From Verrucomicrobiota bacterium (GTDB lineage Bacteria > Verrucomicrobiota > Verrucomicrobiia > Chthoniobacterales > Terrimicrobiaceae): a stretch of DNA of 64,000 bases. Positions 1-9,506 of this stretch are shown here, piece after piece. The DNA lies in assembly GCA_017305195.1 (NCBI GenBank), contig JAFKMU010000051.1:55671-119670 (forward strand), given 5' to 3'. Numbering within the stretch: the stretch's first letter is position 1; each line of letters opens with the position of its first letter. The notes below the pieces were generated by a model. The model searched no databases, had not been told where the DNA came from, and was given only the letters and a program-made list of their open reading frames with translations. A program made the position numbers and the translations under genes.

Positions 1-2551
1 CCTCCTTGACGAATCCGCCCAGGTCGCGGCCCTGCACGTTGGTTTGCACAAAGACCCGCAGCAGGCCGTCCTCGCTGGCGATCTCGCTGGGGCCTGAAGC
101 GCGAACGATCTTCGCCACCTGGCCGAGAGGCACGCTGCCCCCGCCCGGGCGAGGCACGAGGATGTTGCCAAGATTTTCAATATCATCGCGCTCTCCCCGA
201 TCCAGCCGAAGCTGAATCGGATAACGCTCTCTCCCTTCAATGGTCGTGCTGACATTGAGACCGCCGATCCCAATCTCCACCACATCCATCACCTCGCGAA
301 TATTGAGTCCATACCTAGCCATGGCAAAGCGGTCGGGGATGACCTCGACATAAGGCTTGCCCTGAACCCTCGACGCCGCCACTCCGACAGCACCTGGGAT
401 TTTCCGCACAAGGTCCTCCACCTGAAAGGCCGTGCGCTGGAGAACGTCGAGATCCGAGCCGAGAATCTTGATTCCGACCTGGGCGCGAATGCCCGTGCTG
501 AGCATGAGGATGCGATTCTCAATGGGTTGGAGGAAACCAGGGACGTATCCCGGAATGACGCTAAGTTTTTCACTCAGCTCCGAGACGATCTTTTCCTTCG
601 TCATGCCGGGCCGCCATTGTTCCTGCGGCTTGAGCATGATGGTTGTCTCGATCATTTCCACCGGAGCCGGATCAGTCGCCGACTCGGCACGACCGAGCTT
701 GCCCGCCGCAGACTCCACCTCGGGAACAGACCTGATCACGCGATCCTGCCACGACATCACGCGCTTCACCTCGGTCAGCGACGTGCTCGGCAGCAGGACA
801 GGCATGAAGAGGAGACTACCCTCCTTGAGCGGCGGCATGAATTCACTGCCAATCCGGGAGGCGAGAAACAGAGCCCCGACCAGCAGCGCGAAGGCGAGCA
901 TTATCACGGTCCTGCCATGATGGAGCGCCCAACCAAGCACCGGACGGTATAGCCCCATGAGAAATCGCATGACGACGTTTTCCTTTTCCGCGTGGAATGG
1001 CCCCCGGACCAGCCAGGTGCAAAGCACTGGCACGAGCGTAACACCGAGCAGGGTTGCGCCAACCATGGCGAAGGTCTTCGTAAAAGCCAGCGGATGGAAG
1101 AGCTTCCCCTCCTGCCCCGTCAGGGCAAAGACCGGCAGGAAGGCGAGAATGATGACCGCCATCGCGAAGAAGATGGGCCGCCCCACCTGATGCGCTGCGG
1201 TCCGTGTGACCTCCAGCGTTTCCAGGGCCGTGAGACGGACGCCCTTTTTGCGTTCCGCCTCCTCACAATGCCGCAGGACATTTTCCGTCATCACAATACC
1301 CGCGTCGACTAACACGCCGATGGCGATGGCGATGCCCGCCAGCGACATGATGTTTGAGCTGATCCCGAATTCCTTCATCAGGATGAATGAGATCAATATC
1401 GAGATCGGCAGCGGCAGCGTGACGATCAGGATGCTGCGGAAGTGCCAGAGGAAAATAATGTGTGCCAGCGTGACCAGGATGATTTCTTCCAGGAGCGCAT
1501 GTTTGAGCGTGTCGATCGTGCGCTCGATCAAGCCGCTGCGATCGTAGAATGGCACGATGCTGACGCCCTTCGGGAGCGACGGCGCGATCTGCGCGATCTT
1601 TTCCTTCACACGTTCGATGACGCGCATGGCGTTCTCGCCAGTGCGCATGATCACGATGCCGCCGACGACTTCCTTGCCATCGACATCGAGCGCGCCACGG
1701 CGAAAATCTCCACCGAGCGACACCTCGGCGATGTCCTGGATGGTGATCGGCAGCCCGTTCACCGTTCGCACCTCCACCTGCTTCAGGTCATCGACGGAAT
1801 GCACGAGCCCGATGCCGCGCACGACGAACTCCATGCCATTCTCCTCAACGACCTTGCCACCGACATTGAGGTTGCTGTTCGTCAGCGCATCCATCACCTC
1901 GCGCAGGCTCACGCCTGCCGCGCGCATCTTGCCGGAATCCACCGTCACCTGATACTGGCGCACGAACCCACCCACGCTCGCCACCTCGGCGACCCCATCG
2001 ACGGCCGCAAGCTGGTACCGGACAAAAAAGTCCTGCACCGCGCGAAGCGCGCCGAGATCATAGCCGCCGTCCGGAGCCCTGTCGGGATCAACCTTCAGGT
2101 AATACTGATACACCCAGCCAAGGCCGGTCGCGTCGGGGCCGAGCCGGGGAGTCACCCCAGACGGCAGAAGTTCCTGAAGAAAACTCAGTCGCTCCAGGAC
2201 GCGAGTTCGGGCGAAGTAATTATCCACCCCATCCTCGAAGACCACGGTGAGCAACGAGAAGCCAAACATTGACTGCGCCCGCACCTCCTTCACTCCCGCC
2301 AAACCTTGCAGGTTGGTCGAAAGCGGATAGGTCACCTGATCCTCCACCTCCTGCGGACTGCGCCCCGCCCAGTCTGCCGTCACGATGACCTGATTTTCAC
2401 TCAGGTCCGGAATCGCGTCCACCGGGGTGGTGCGCAGAGCGCGCACTCCCAGAGCGACAACGATGAGTACCGTACAGGCGACGATGAAGCGATTGTTGAG
2501 CGACCAGTCGATGAGCCAGCCGATGGCTCCGCGAGATTCCCGCGCGCTCAT
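1..2551 (-). CDS. cusA: CusA/CzcA-family heavy-metal RND efflux pump (partial)
   Basis: Inner-membrane proton-driven pump subunit of a tripartite Cu(I)/Ag(I) exporter. Only the N-terminal 850 codons lie in the window; the family is about 1040 residues, so roughly the last fifth is off the left edge. I translated the start by eye: an N-terminal membrane helix, then TTPVDAIPDLSENQV and, near residue 140, LGPDATGLGWVYQYYL, both hallmark stretches of CusA/CzcA. The frame stays open to base 2, where the fragment ends in the GRDLGGFVKE region. The ATG overlaps the stop of the upstream adaptor gene (ATGA), indicating translational coupling. Copper/silver rather than Zn/Co is inferred from the neighbouring ATPase and adaptor, not from residues seen here. 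Confidence 0.93.
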   Translation of the reverse strand, partial: MSARESRGAIGWLIDWSLNNRFIVACTVLIVVALGVRALRTTPVDAIPDLSENQVIVTADWAGRSPQEVEDQVTYPLSTNLQGLAGVKEVRAQSMFGFSLLTVVFEDGVDNYFARTRVLERLSFLQELLPSGVTPRLGPDATGLGWVYQYYLKVDPDRAPDGGYDLGALRAVQDFFVRYQLAAVDGVAEVASVGGFVRQYQVTVDSGKMRAAGVSLREVMDALTNSNLNVGGKVVEENGMEFVVRGIGLVHSVDDLKQVEVRTVNGLPITIQDIAEVSLGGDFRRGALDVDGKEVVGGIVIMRTGENAMRVIERVKEKIAQIAPSLPKGVSIVPFYDRSGLIERTIDTLKHALLEEIILVTLAHIIFLWHFRSILIVTLPLPISILISFILMKEFGISSNIMSLAGIAIAIGVLVDAGIVMTENVLRHCEEAERKKGVRLTALETLEVTRTAAHQVGRPIFFAMAVIILAFLPVFALTGQEGKLFHPLAFTKTFAMVGATLLGVTLVPVLCTWLVRGPFHAEKENVVMRFLMGLYRPVLGWALHHGRTVIMLAFALLVGALFLASRIGSEFMPPLKEGSLLFMPVLLPSTSLTEVKRVMSWQDRVIRSVPEVESAAGKLGRAESATDPAPVEMIETTIMLKPQEQWRPGMTKEKIVSELSEKLSVIPGYVPGFLQPIENRILMLSTGIRAQVGIKILGSDLDVLQRTAFQVEDLVRKIPGAVGVAASRVQGKPYVEVIPDRFAMARYGLNIREVMDVVEIGIGGLNVSTTIEGRERYPIQLRLDRGERDDIENLGNILVPRPGGGSVPLGQVAKIVRASGPSEIASEDGLLRVFVQTNVQGRDLGGFVKE

Positions 2552-4185
2552 GGCTTGGCCGGAACGCCGCAACTCAGCATCGCAGCTCCGAGATAAGGGT
2601 TACGAGTATCCGGCCCACTTTGCACCCACCTTGCCTTGTTCGGCGCCCCCGGGAAACTGCCGCCAGTCATGGGACATTCCAGGATCTGCACACCCGGGTT
2701 CATGCCTGCTTTGGTAACCGCCAGCGCCAAGGCAGATCCGGCCTGACTCCACGGCAGAAAGGACTTTCTCACCTCCTCAAGGGTGCTGCCAGATGGCGCT
2801 GTCGGCACTGCCTGAACCGCCTCGATCTCAGCCATCATGGCATGTTCATGCGGCAAGGCTTTCGCCAGCTCGGGCAAAGCCTCTCCAGCGGCAACAGCCT
2901 GCCCGGGATTATCTCCCGCCAGGGCGTCAGACACCTTGGCCAGACTTTGCAGGAATGCCGCGACTTCGACCGGAGCACCTGGCAAGACGGGAGCCGGCTC
3001 TGGCACCGACGGGCTTTCCCCGCCGCGCAACTGAGCCTCGGCATCGATCATGAGGTTGCCATTGGAAACCACCCTGTCGCCCGCGTTCACCCCGGCGAGG
3101 ATCTCCACCCTGTCGCCTGCCACGCGACCAGTTCTTACGGCACGCTGAAGGTACTTGCCGGGAGCCTCCTCCAGATAGACCACCTCGCGCCGGCCGTCGC
3201 GCAGGACTGCCGAGCGCGGCACCACGAGACGCTCGCCCAGATCCGCGATCAGGTCGGCTTCCGCGTAGGCCCGATGCGGTAGCAAGCGCCGCAACCCATG
3301 CTGATCGCCATCGGCCCGCGGATTCTCCACCTCAATGCGCACCTTGGTGCTGCGAGTCGCCGCGTCAAAATTCGGATCGATGAAGGTTACGACTCCCGGA
3401 AATTCCCTGCCCGGAACGGTCGGAGTCTGAATGATCGCCTTTTCACCGATCCGGATATCCGGCAGATCGCGCTCATAGACCTCGGCGTGGAACCAGAGTT
3501 TGGCAAGGTCGCCCATTTCAAAGAGCGGCTCGCCAGTTTTGATAAACTGCCCCAGGTAGGCCTTTTTCGTCACCACCGTGCCGCTGATCGGCGCGAGAAG
3601 GTCGATGGTATAAACCGCCTCGGGCGTCTTCGCCAGGCCAGCCAGTTGCTCCGGGCTGAGTCCATACTGTACGAGCCTCTGGGCGGAGTTTCTGGCCACA
3701 GACTGATCCCCTCCCCGCATGGCGTTCTGATATTCCCGGACGATGTAGAGCAGTTCCGGGCTATAGATGGCGGCAAGCGGCTTGCCCTTCTCGATGTACT
3801 CGCCGACATGCTGAACATACACGCGATCGATACGCCCGTCATAAAAGGCGGCGATGACCCGATGAATATTCTCATCGTCCTCCAGGATGCCGGTGAACCG
3901 CAGGTTCTTCGTCATCATCTCCCGCTGCACCGGCGCAGTGGCAACACTGAGCGCCGCTACGGAGGAGTCATGCAGGCTGATCAGGTTTTTATCCCCGCTC
4001 ATCACCTCGTCGCCCTCATAGACCGGGACGAGCTTCATCCCGCAAATGGTGCAGTTTCCCGGCTTGTCCGAGGTGATCCACGGATGCATTGGACTCTGGT
4101 ACATCTTGATCTTGCGCGTTTCCTGCGGGGCCTTGTTGCAGGCCGCCAGCAACACCGCGCATAAAAGAAGCGTGACCGTTCTCAT
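2548..4185 (-). CDS. cusB: CusB-type periplasmic adaptor lipoprotein with heavy-metal-binding and DUF3347-like domains
   Basis: Membrane-fusion protein linking the CusA-type pump to an outer-membrane channel. A lipoprotein signal ends in LAAC (Cys16). Residues about 29-55 form a heavy-metal-binding zinc-ribbon-like unit (SPMHP...[11 protein letters not shown]). The middle (about 95-400) is the usual adaptor body with lipoyl-type and beta-barrel segments ([36 protein letters not shown]). The C-terminal 130 residues contain ECPMTGG and [13 protein letters not shown], resembling DUF3347, a domain found on copper adaptors. Length 545 residues, longer than plain CusB because of the two extra domains. 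It starts 4 bases inside the end of the ATPase gene and its stop overlaps the pump start, so three genes are coupled. Confidence 0.92.
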   Translation of the reverse strand: MRTVTLLLCAVLLAACNKAPQETRKIKMYQSPMHPWITSDKPGNCTICGMKLVPVYEGDEVMSGDKNLISLHDSSVAALSVATAPVQREMMTKNLRFTGILEDDENIHRVIAAFYDGRIDRVYVQHVGEYIEKGKPLAAIYSPELLYIVREYQNAMRGGDQSVARNSAQRLVQYGLSPEQLAGLAKTPEAVYTIDLLAPISGTVVTKKAYLGQFIKTGEPLFEMGDLAKLWFHAEVYERDLPDIRIGEKAIIQTPTVPGREFPGVVTFIDPNFDAATRSTKVRIEVENPRADGDQHGLRRLLPHRAYAEADLIADLGERLVVPRSAVLRDGRREVVYLEEAPGKYLQRAVRTGRVAGDRVEILAGVNAGDRVVSNGNLMIDAEAQLRGGESPSVPEPAPVLPGAPVEVAAFLQSLAKVSDALAGDNPGQAVAAGEALPELAKALPHEHAMMAEIEAVQAVPTAPSGSTLEEVRKSFLPWSQAGSALALAVTKAGMNPGVQILECPMTGGSFPGAPNKARWVQSGPDTRNPYLGAAMLSCGVPAKP

Positions 4186-6572
4186 AGCTTGATCCTCCGC
4201 AGGCGCAGGGCGTTGGTAATGACGGACACGCTGCTCAGAGACATCGCCGCACTGGCGACGATGGGACTCAGCAGCAGGCCAAAGACGGGGTAAAGCACCC
4301 CGGCGGCAATCGGCACTCCCAGCGTATTGTAGAGAAAGGCAAAGGTGAGATTCTGCCGGATGTTCGACAGAGTCGCCTTGCTCAACGAGATCGCATTGAC
4401 GATTCCCAGCAGGTCGCCTTTGACCAGCGTGATTCCCGCGCTCGCGATGGCCACGTCAGCACCCGTACCCATGGCAATACCCACGTCGGCCGCGGCCAGT
4501 CCCGGCGCATCATTGACGCCGTCTCCCGCCATGGCGACACGATGCCCTTCCGTCTGGAGCTTCGCTATCGCATCGCGCTTACTCTCCGGCGTGACCTCGG
4601 CAATGACCGTGTCGATTTTCACCTGACCCGCGATATGACTGGCGGTATCGGCATGATCGCCCGTCAGCATGACGATCTTCAGGCCAAGCTCATGCAGCCG
4701 GGCGATAGCCTCGGCGCTCGTGGCTTTGACCCGATCCGCAATGGCGAGAAAACCTAGAATCTTATCGCCGGATGCAACCCAGACCACCGTGCTGCCCTTT
4801 TTCCGCCAAGCCACGGCTTCCGCATCGAGCACAGCATCGGCCTTCGCACCAACTGACTCGACGAAATCGAGGGAACCGACGGCAATCATCAAGCCATTCC
4901 ATTGCCCCTGTACGCCCCCTCCCGTCACAGCGGAGAAATCCTCCGGCTCTTCGACGCTCAGGTTGCGGTTTTTGGCAGCCTCCACCACGGCACGCCCGAG
5001 CGGGTGTTCGCTTCGGGCTTCCAAGGTTGCGGCGAGCTTGAGCACATCCTCCTCCGCCTGCCCCGGGAAGGTCTTTACGGCGACAACCGCAGGCTTTCCC
5101 TCGGTAATCGTTCCCGTCTTGTCGAGGACAAGGTAATCCACCTTGCTCAAGGTTTCGAGAGCCTCGGCGTCCTTGACGAGCACGCCCATCCCCGCTCCTC
5201 TACCGACCGCCACCATGATCGACATGGGCGTGGCCAGCCCGAGCGCACAGGGGCAGGCGATGATGAGCACGGCCACGGCATTCACCACGGCAAAGGCCAG
5301 CGCGGGAGCCGGACCGACGAGCCACCAGACGAGAAACGTCACTGCGGAAACGGCCAGAACCGCCGGGACAAACCACCCCGCCACCTGATCCGCCAGACGC
5401 TGGATCGGCGCACGACTGCGCTGCGCCTCGGCCACCATCTGCACGATGCGGGCGAGCACGGTTTCATTACCGACATGCTTCGCTTCCATGAGGAGGCTGC
5501 CACTGCCATTGATGGTACCTCCGGTTACCGCAGCCCCTTCGGATTTCTCTACTGGCAGCGACTCGCCGGTGATCATGGATTCGTCCACAGAGGAAGAACC
5601 CTCAAGGACTATGCCATCAACCGGCACACTCTCGCCCGGCCGGATGCGCAGGCGATCACCGGCCCGGACGAGGGATAAGTCAATATCCTCCTCCCCGGCG
5701 TCACCGACACGATGCGCCGTCCTGGGCGCCAGCTTGAGCAAAGCCCGGATGGCATCGCCCGTACCCGCCCGAGCGCGCAACTCCAGCACCTGACCGAGCA
5801 GCACCAGAATGATGATCACCGCCGCCGCCTCGAAATACACGATCGGCGCACCGCCGTGCCCCGCATGGCCGGGCAGCAGTCCCTGCAGCAGCAGCGAGGC
5901 GACGCTGAAAAGCCATGCCGCCCCGGTGCCCAGCGCGATAAGGGTGAACATGTTGAAATGCCGCGAAACGAGCGACCGCGCCCCCCGCTCAAAGAACGGC
6001 CAGCCGCACCAGAGGACAACCGGCGTACTGAGGACGAACTGCACCCAGGCCGACACCGTACCCGATAGAGGATGAAAGCCCGGGATATGCTCACTCATAG
6101 CGAGCAGAAACACGATCGCCGCCAGCGGCAGGCCGATCCAGAACCTGCGACGCATATCGCGTAACTCCGGGTCCTCCGCTTCCCCCGCCGACGCGGCCAC
6201 CGGCTCAAGCGCCATCCCGCAGATCGGGCAGCTTCCCGGCGTCTCGCTATGCACCTCGGGATGCATCGGGCAGGTGTAACCCGTCTTCGCTCCGGGCAGC
6301 GGTACAGCCAGGTTTCGCTCCAAGGCCATCCCGCATTTCGGGCAGGCTCCGGGTTTATCCGATTCCACACCCGGGCACATCGGACAGATATACGGCGCGG
6401 CCGATGATTGCGCAGGGGCGTGGCGTGCCTTGTGCCCGCCGCAGCAGCTATGCGCCTTACGATCGGGCTCGGGGTCGTTCGTTGCGTCGGGTGGTACTGC
6501 GCTCGAAGGTTCCGTTGGCGCTGGGCGCGACGGTTCCTTGTGACCGCAGCAATGATGCTGGTGATCGCTCAT
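4182..6572 (-). CDS. copA: Cu(I)/Ag(I)-translocating P1B-type ATPase with His/Cys-rich N-terminus
   Basis: Inner-membrane ATPase exporting monovalent copper or silver from the cytoplasm. Catalytic motifs are all present: TGES (335-338), CPC metal site (440-442), phosphorylation DKTGT (484-488), SEHP (521-524), GDGVNDAP (683-690). Asn741, Tyr748-Asn749 and the MSLSS segment near 777 match the Cu+ group (P1B-1). Instead of a CxxC HMA domain, the N-terminus has two Cys/His clusters (HHCCGHK at 6, HSCCGGHK at 41) and two heavy-metal-binding ribbons (61-85 and 99-124). ATG at 6572 is chosen because AGGA lies about 7 bases upstream; an in-frame TTG six bases earlier is weaker. The 796 residues sit between the small TRASH-like gene and the cusB-type gene, overlapping the latter by 4 bases. 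Confidence 0.95.
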   Translation of the reverse strand: MSDHQHHCCGHKEPSRPAPTEPSSAVPPDATNDPEPDRKAHSCCGGHKARHAPAQSSAAPYICPMCPGVESDKPGACPKCGMALERNLAVPLPGAKTGYTCPMHPEVHSETPGSCPICGMALEPVAASAGEAEDPELRDMRRRFWIGLPLAAIVFLLAMSEHIPGFHPLSGTVSAWVQFVLSTPVVLWCGWPFFERGARSLVSRHFNMFTLIALGTGAAWLFSVASLLLQGLLPGHAGHGGAPIVYFEAAAVIIILVLLGQVLELRARAGTGDAIRALLKLAPRTAHRVGDAGEEDIDLSLVRAGDRLRIRPGESVPVDGIVLEGSSSVDESMITGESLPVEKSEGAAVTGGTINGSGSLLMEAKHVGNETVLARIVQMVAEAQRSRAPIQRLADQVAGWFVPAVLAVSAVTFLVWWLVGPAPALAFAVVNAVAVLIIACPCALGLATPMSIMVAVGRGAGMGVLVKDAEALETLSKVDYLVLDKTGTITEGKPAVVAVKTFPGQAEEDVLKLAATLEARSEHPLGRAVVEAAKNRNLSVEEPEDFSAVTGGGVQGQWNGLMIAVGSLDFVESVGAKADAVLDAEAVAWRKKGSTVVWVASGDKILGFLAIADRVKATSAEAIARLHELGLKIVMLTGDHADTASHIAGQVKIDTVIAEVTPESKRDAIAKLQTEGHRVAMAGDGVNDAPGLAAADVGIAMGTGADVAIASAGITLVKGDLLGIVNAISLSKATLSNIRQNLTFAFLYNTLGVPIAAGVLYPVFGLLLSPIVASAAMSLSSVSVITNALRLRRIKL

Positions 6573-6653
6573 CCTCAAATCCTCGTAGGTAAGCGCCCCG
6601 GCGCGTCAATACACGCCGGGAACGCAATGATACAGATAGTCGCCGGGCGACGG

Positions 6654-6902
6654 TTAGTGCGTCTTTCCCGCGTTATCGAGCACCTTCAGGTACTTCGCCG
6701 GGTCCTTTTCGAACGTGGCTTTGCAGTGCTCACAGCAGAGCTGGATCTCCCGGCCTTCATAGGTGAAGACGTAGGGAGCGCCCATGCCTCCGAGCTTTTC
6801 ACCAGAGACGATGCAGGTCGTCAGGGGATAAGCGGGTTTGGCGTCTGCGGCCTTGAGGCCGAGCGGAGCGAGGATCGTTGCGAGTAAGGTCAGAAATTTC
6901 AT
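6654..6902 (-). CDS. Small secreted YHS/TRASH-like metal-binding protein
   Basis: 82 residues: a signal peptide (MKFLTLLATILAPLGLKA) followed by a compact domain with Cys30 (LTTCIVSGEKLG) and a CCEHC cluster at 56-60 followed by KATFEKDPAKYL. This Cys...CxxC pattern and the FxxDPAKYL tail are typical of YHS/TRASH-type domains that bind copper or other soft metals. Probable role is a periplasmic metal chaperone or sponge feeding the export pump. It lies 81 bases upstream of the ATPase start and 75 bases after the preceding secreted Cys-rich protein, in the same direction. Function is inferred from domain and context. Confidence 0.8.
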   Translation of the reverse strand: MKFLTLLATILAPLGLKAADAKPAYPLTTCIVSGEKLGGMGAPYVFTYEGREIQLCCEHCKATFEKDPAKYLKVLDNAGKTH

Positions 6903-6977
6903 GTCGTTGTTTTGTTTACGCGTTGCGAGATACCGGCCTTGCCGGATGAATACAGAGGCGTTCTGCGAGGGATCGCT

Positions 6978-7400
6978 TCAGGCAACGACATGGGGCGGCG
7001 CATGCGCAGGCATGCTCCGTTTGAAAACAAGACTGGTCCAGAGGGACAGACCGGGCGGACCGGAGGAATACTCCAGCACGACGGGAGCAGCGCCGAACTC
7101 CGGACATTCCAAAGAAATCATCGGACCAAAGTCCACAGGACCCGCCAGCAAAAGAGCCTCCGTAGCGTGCAAGGTCGCAGGAACCGGAGCGATTAGCGCC
7201 GTGCAGCAGGCGGTTGATTCCTGAACGGGAGATTTTTTGGATTCGGTATTGTGAGAGCAGCAGACGCGCTGTTCGTGATGCTTCGCAGCGGAATCGATGA
7301 TCGCCGCCCAAGCACAGTGATTACTGGCCACGAGCCACGCCAACCCGAGACAACAAAATGCCGTCAGCTTGATCAGCCGCGACTGTCGGATTGCGTTCAC
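6978..7400 (-). CDS. Secreted Cys-rich protein of unknown function, first gene of the copper operon
   Basis: I do not recognise a family. A GTG at 7400 preceded by AGGA with 5-base spacing gives MNAIRQSRLIK followed by a hydrophobic stretch (LTAFCCLGLAWLV) and AWA, a good signal peptide. The frame remains open a further 26 codons upstream to an alternative start at 7478, but that extension would bury the signal peptide. The mature part (about 110 residues) carries HHEQRVCCSHN and ACC near its N-terminus, candidate soft-metal ligands, then a Pro/Leu-rich tail. Position at the head of the copper operon suggests a periplasmic metal-responsive or metal-binding role; this is inference. Confidence 0.6.
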   Translation of the reverse strand: MNAIRQSRLIKLTAFCCLGLAWLVASNHCAWAAIIDSAAKHHEQRVCCSHNTESKKSPVQESTACCTALIAPVPATLHATEALLLAGPVDFGPMISLECPEFGAAPVVLEYSSGPPGLSLWTSLVFKRSMPAHAPPHVVA

Positions 7401-7512
7401 CCTTTTCCTGTACCCCACCCCGGCATCTTTTGCAACCTGCGAGAATTTTTGACGCTCAGCCCTTTCGCCAAAAGTCATTTGAAGGTAAGTTCTCCCGAAC
7501 CCTTTTCCTCCT

Positions 7513-7950
7513 ATGAAACCGCGTGTGCTTATTGTTGACGGTCATAGCATGATTTTTCAGTGGCCCGACCTGACCCTTCAACACGCCAAGCGCGGCGTCG
7601 TCGCGCGGGAGACTCTGGTGAAAATGCTCACCGGCCTGCAGGATAACAGCGACTGGCATGTGGCCGTGGTCTTCGACGGAACGGGAGTCAAAGCTTCCGA
7701 AGAATCCAAAGGCGACGGCATCCAGATTTTCTACTCCAAGGCCGACCAGACGGCGGACTCCATCATCGAACGTCTCACAGCCAAGTACGCCCAGGAATAT
7801 GATGTCACCGTGGCGACGGATGACATCCTCGAGCGCACGACCGTCGAGAGCTTTGGCGCGACCTCCATGTCCGCCCATCAACTGCGCGAAGAAATCGACT
7901 TCGCCGGGCGGGAACTCGACCAGCGCCTGAGGCAACTGCGCCGATCCTGA
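7513..7950 (+). CDS. YacP/Rae1-type NYN-domain RNase
   Basis: 145 residues spanning one NYN (PIN-like) domain: LIVDGHSMIF (Asp9) at the first strand, VVFDGTG near 55, then YSKADQTADSIIERL and VTVATDDILERTT, the acidic positions expected of the metal-dependent nuclease site. Members of the YacP group include a ribosome-associated endoribonuclease in Firmicutes; here the target is unknown. It is divergent from the copper operon (112 bases between starts) and convergent with tsf, separated from it by a shared terminator hairpin. AGGTAAG lies upstream of the ATG but too far for a clear ribosome site. Confidence 0.85.
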   Translation: MKPRVLIVDGHSMIFQWPDLTLQHAKRGVVARETLVKMLTGLQDNSDWHVAVVFDGTGVKASEESKGDGIQIFYSKADQTADSIIERLTAKYAQEYDVTVATDDILERTTVESFGATSMSAHQLREEIDFAGRELDQRLRQLRRS

Positions 7951-7958
7951 CAAAGAAA

Positions 7959-7990
7959 AAGGCGCTCCCCGACGAATCGGGAAGCGCCTT
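7959..7990 (-). terminator. Rho-independent terminator of tsf
   Basis: Two 14-base arms (7959-7972 and 7977-7990) flank a 4-base loop. On the minus strand the single non-Watson-Crick position becomes a G-U pair, and the stem is followed by TTTTTCTTTG, a good U-tract. The plus strand lacks a U-tract, so it chiefly ends the tsf transcript. Confidence 0.85.
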
Positions 7991-8008
7991 GAAAGACAAC
8001 AGCGAGTC

Positions 8009-8641
8009 TCAGGCTTCCGCCGGAGCTTCGGCCTGAGCCTCACCCGCGAGCTCTTCGCCCACCAGATAGCGGGTGAAGCGGCGGATGACGATATTCTCGC
8101 CGAGCTCGGCGATCTTGGAATTCACGTAATCCTTGATCGTGAGGTCGGGGTTCTTGATGAAAGCCTGCTCGAGGAGGCAGAGCGTGCCGTAGAATTTGTC
8201 GATCTTGCCGTCGACGATCTTCTCCACGATGTTCTCCGGCTTGCCGGTCACCTGGGCGGCGTAGATGCGACGCTCGGCTTCGAGGAGGGCGCCGGGCACC
8301 TGGTCACGGGAGACGTAAAGCGGGCTGGCCGCAGCGATGTGCAGCGTGATGTCCTTCACGAACTCGCGGAAGATCTCGTTCTTGGCCACGAAGTCGGTTT
8401 CGCAGTTGATCTCGACGAGCACGCCGACTTTGCCCTGAAGGTGGATGTAGGAGGCGACGATGCCTTCCTTGGCCACGCGGGAGGCCTTCTTGCCAGCGCT
8501 GGCGATGCCCTTCTTGCGAAGGTATTCCTCAGCCTTGACCAGATCGCCCGCCGTCTCGGTGAGCGCCTTCTTACAATCCATCATCCCCGCGTTGGTCTTT
8601 TCGCGGAGTTCTTTTACGAGTGCGGGAGATATATCAGCCAT
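8009..8641 (-). CDS. tsf: Elongation factor Ts
   Basis: Nucleotide-exchange factor that reloads EF-Tu with GTP. The N-terminus has the UBA-like helix bundle and the signature LREKTNAGMMDCKKAL, followed by core-domain segments INCETDFVAKNEIF and GKIDKFYGTLCLLEQAFIKNP. At 210 residues it is shorter than the E. coli protein (about 283) and resembles the short form with a single core subdomain, as in Thermus. It follows rpsB by 106 bases that include a hairpin, so its expression may be partly uncoupled from S2. The downstream stop is close to a strong terminator. Confidence 0.97.
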   Translation of the reverse strand: MADISPALVKELREKTNAGMMDCKKALTETAGDLVKAEEYLRKKGIASAGKKASRVAKEGIVASYIHLQGKVGVLVEINCETDFVAKNEIFREFVKDITLHIAAASPLYVSRDQVPGALLEAERRIYAAQVTGKPENIVEKIVDGKIDKFYGTLCLLEQAFIKNPDLTIKDYVNSKIAELGENIVIRRFTRYLVGEELAGEAQAEAPAEA

Positions 8642-8692
8642 GAGTCAAAAAATGTGTGTATAAAGAGGAACGGAGAGAGTGCCGAAATCAAG

Positions 8693-8721
8693 AGGGCCGG
8701 AAAAGTTCTTTTTCCGGCCCT
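8693..8721 (-). terminator. Hairpin between rpsB and tsf (terminator or attenuator)
   Basis: A perfect 12-base stem (8693-8704 with 8710-8721) and 5-base loop whose arms end in AAAA/TTTT next to the loop. On the minus strand it is followed by CTTGATTTCGG, not a clean U-tract, so partial termination or RNA processing is as likely as full termination. Confidence 0.5.
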
Positions 8722-8747
8722 GCGAGAAATCGGAGTTGGAACCTGGA

Positions 8748-9497
8748 TTATTCCGAGACGGCTTCGAGCTCGTTGGCCGTTGCAGCCGGAGCGGCAACCT
8801 TGCCACGAACACCCTTGGCCTGGACGATGGCGTCCACCAGTTTCTGCAGGATCACGCGGATCGAGCGGATGGCGTCGTCGTTGCCGGCGATCGGGTAGTC
8901 GATCTTCTCGGGGTCGCAGTTCGTATCAACGATGGCCACCACCGGGATCTTCAGGCGCGCGGCCTCGGCCACGGCGATGCTCTCGCGGTTGGTGTCGATG
9001 ATGACGATCGCGTCCGGGAGGCGCTCCATGTTGAGGACGCCTTCGAGGTTGCGATGAAGCTTGGTGGCTTCTCGGCGGAGAGCCGAGGCCTCTGCCTTGT
9101 TCATGCGGGCAAAGGTCTGGGTCTTCTCGAGTTCCTGGAACTCGCGGAGACGGCCGACGCTGCGGCGGATGGTCTGCAGGTTGGTGAGCGTTCCACCCAG
9201 CCAGCGCTGGTTGACGAAGAACTGACCGGTCGCCTCAGCGGCTTCCTTGACAGCTTCCTGGGCCTGCTTCTTGGTTCCGACGAAGAGGACCTTGCCATTT
9301 CCCTTCACGATGTCGCCGAGGAAAGCAGCCGCCTTCGCGAGCTGGTCCACCGTGATCGACAGGTCGATGATGTAAATGGAGTTTTTCTCTTCGAGGATGA
9401 AATCCTTCATTTTGGGATTCCATCGTTTGGTCTGGTGTCCGTAATGGACCCCGGCTTCCAGGAGTTCGGTCATTGATTCGACGTTAGGAGAGGGCAT
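8748..9497 (-). CDS. rpsB: 30S ribosomal protein S2
   Basis: Small-subunit protein S2, 249 residues, normal length. Signature stretches are [19 protein letters not shown] near the N-terminus, [13 protein letters not shown] at about 105, and [10 protein letters not shown] and [24 protein letters not shown] toward the C-terminus. The start lies only 9 bases behind the rpoC stop, an unusual linkage, since rpsB usually heads its own rpsB-tsf(-pyrH-frr) unit. No Shine-Dalgarno is evident before the ATG; a second ATG eight codons in (MTELLEAG) is an alternative start. Confidence 0.98.
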   Translation of the reverse strand: MPSPNVESMTELLEAGVHYGHQTKRWNPKMKDFILEEKNSIYIIDLSITVDQLAKAAAFLGDIVKGNGKVLFVGTKKQAQEAVKEAAEATGQFFVNQRWLGGTLTNLQTIRRSVGRLREFQELEKTQTFARMNKAEASALRREATKLHRNLEGVLNMERLPDAIVIIDTNRESIAVAEAARLKIPVVAIVDTNCDPEKIDYPIAGNDDAIRSIRVILQKLVDAIVQAKGVRGKVAAPAATANELEAVSE

Positions 9498-9506
9498 GGT
9501 TTTGGG

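Noticed and set aside
4902..5678. A plus-strand 258-codon open frame inside the copper ATPase region
   Set aside because: It is the antisense shadow of the ATPase catalytic domain.
7371..7400. TTGCAA-17-TACAGG as a promoter for the copper operon
   Set aside because: The -10 match is poor and would leave no room before the GTG; I see no convincing CopY/CueR-type operator either.
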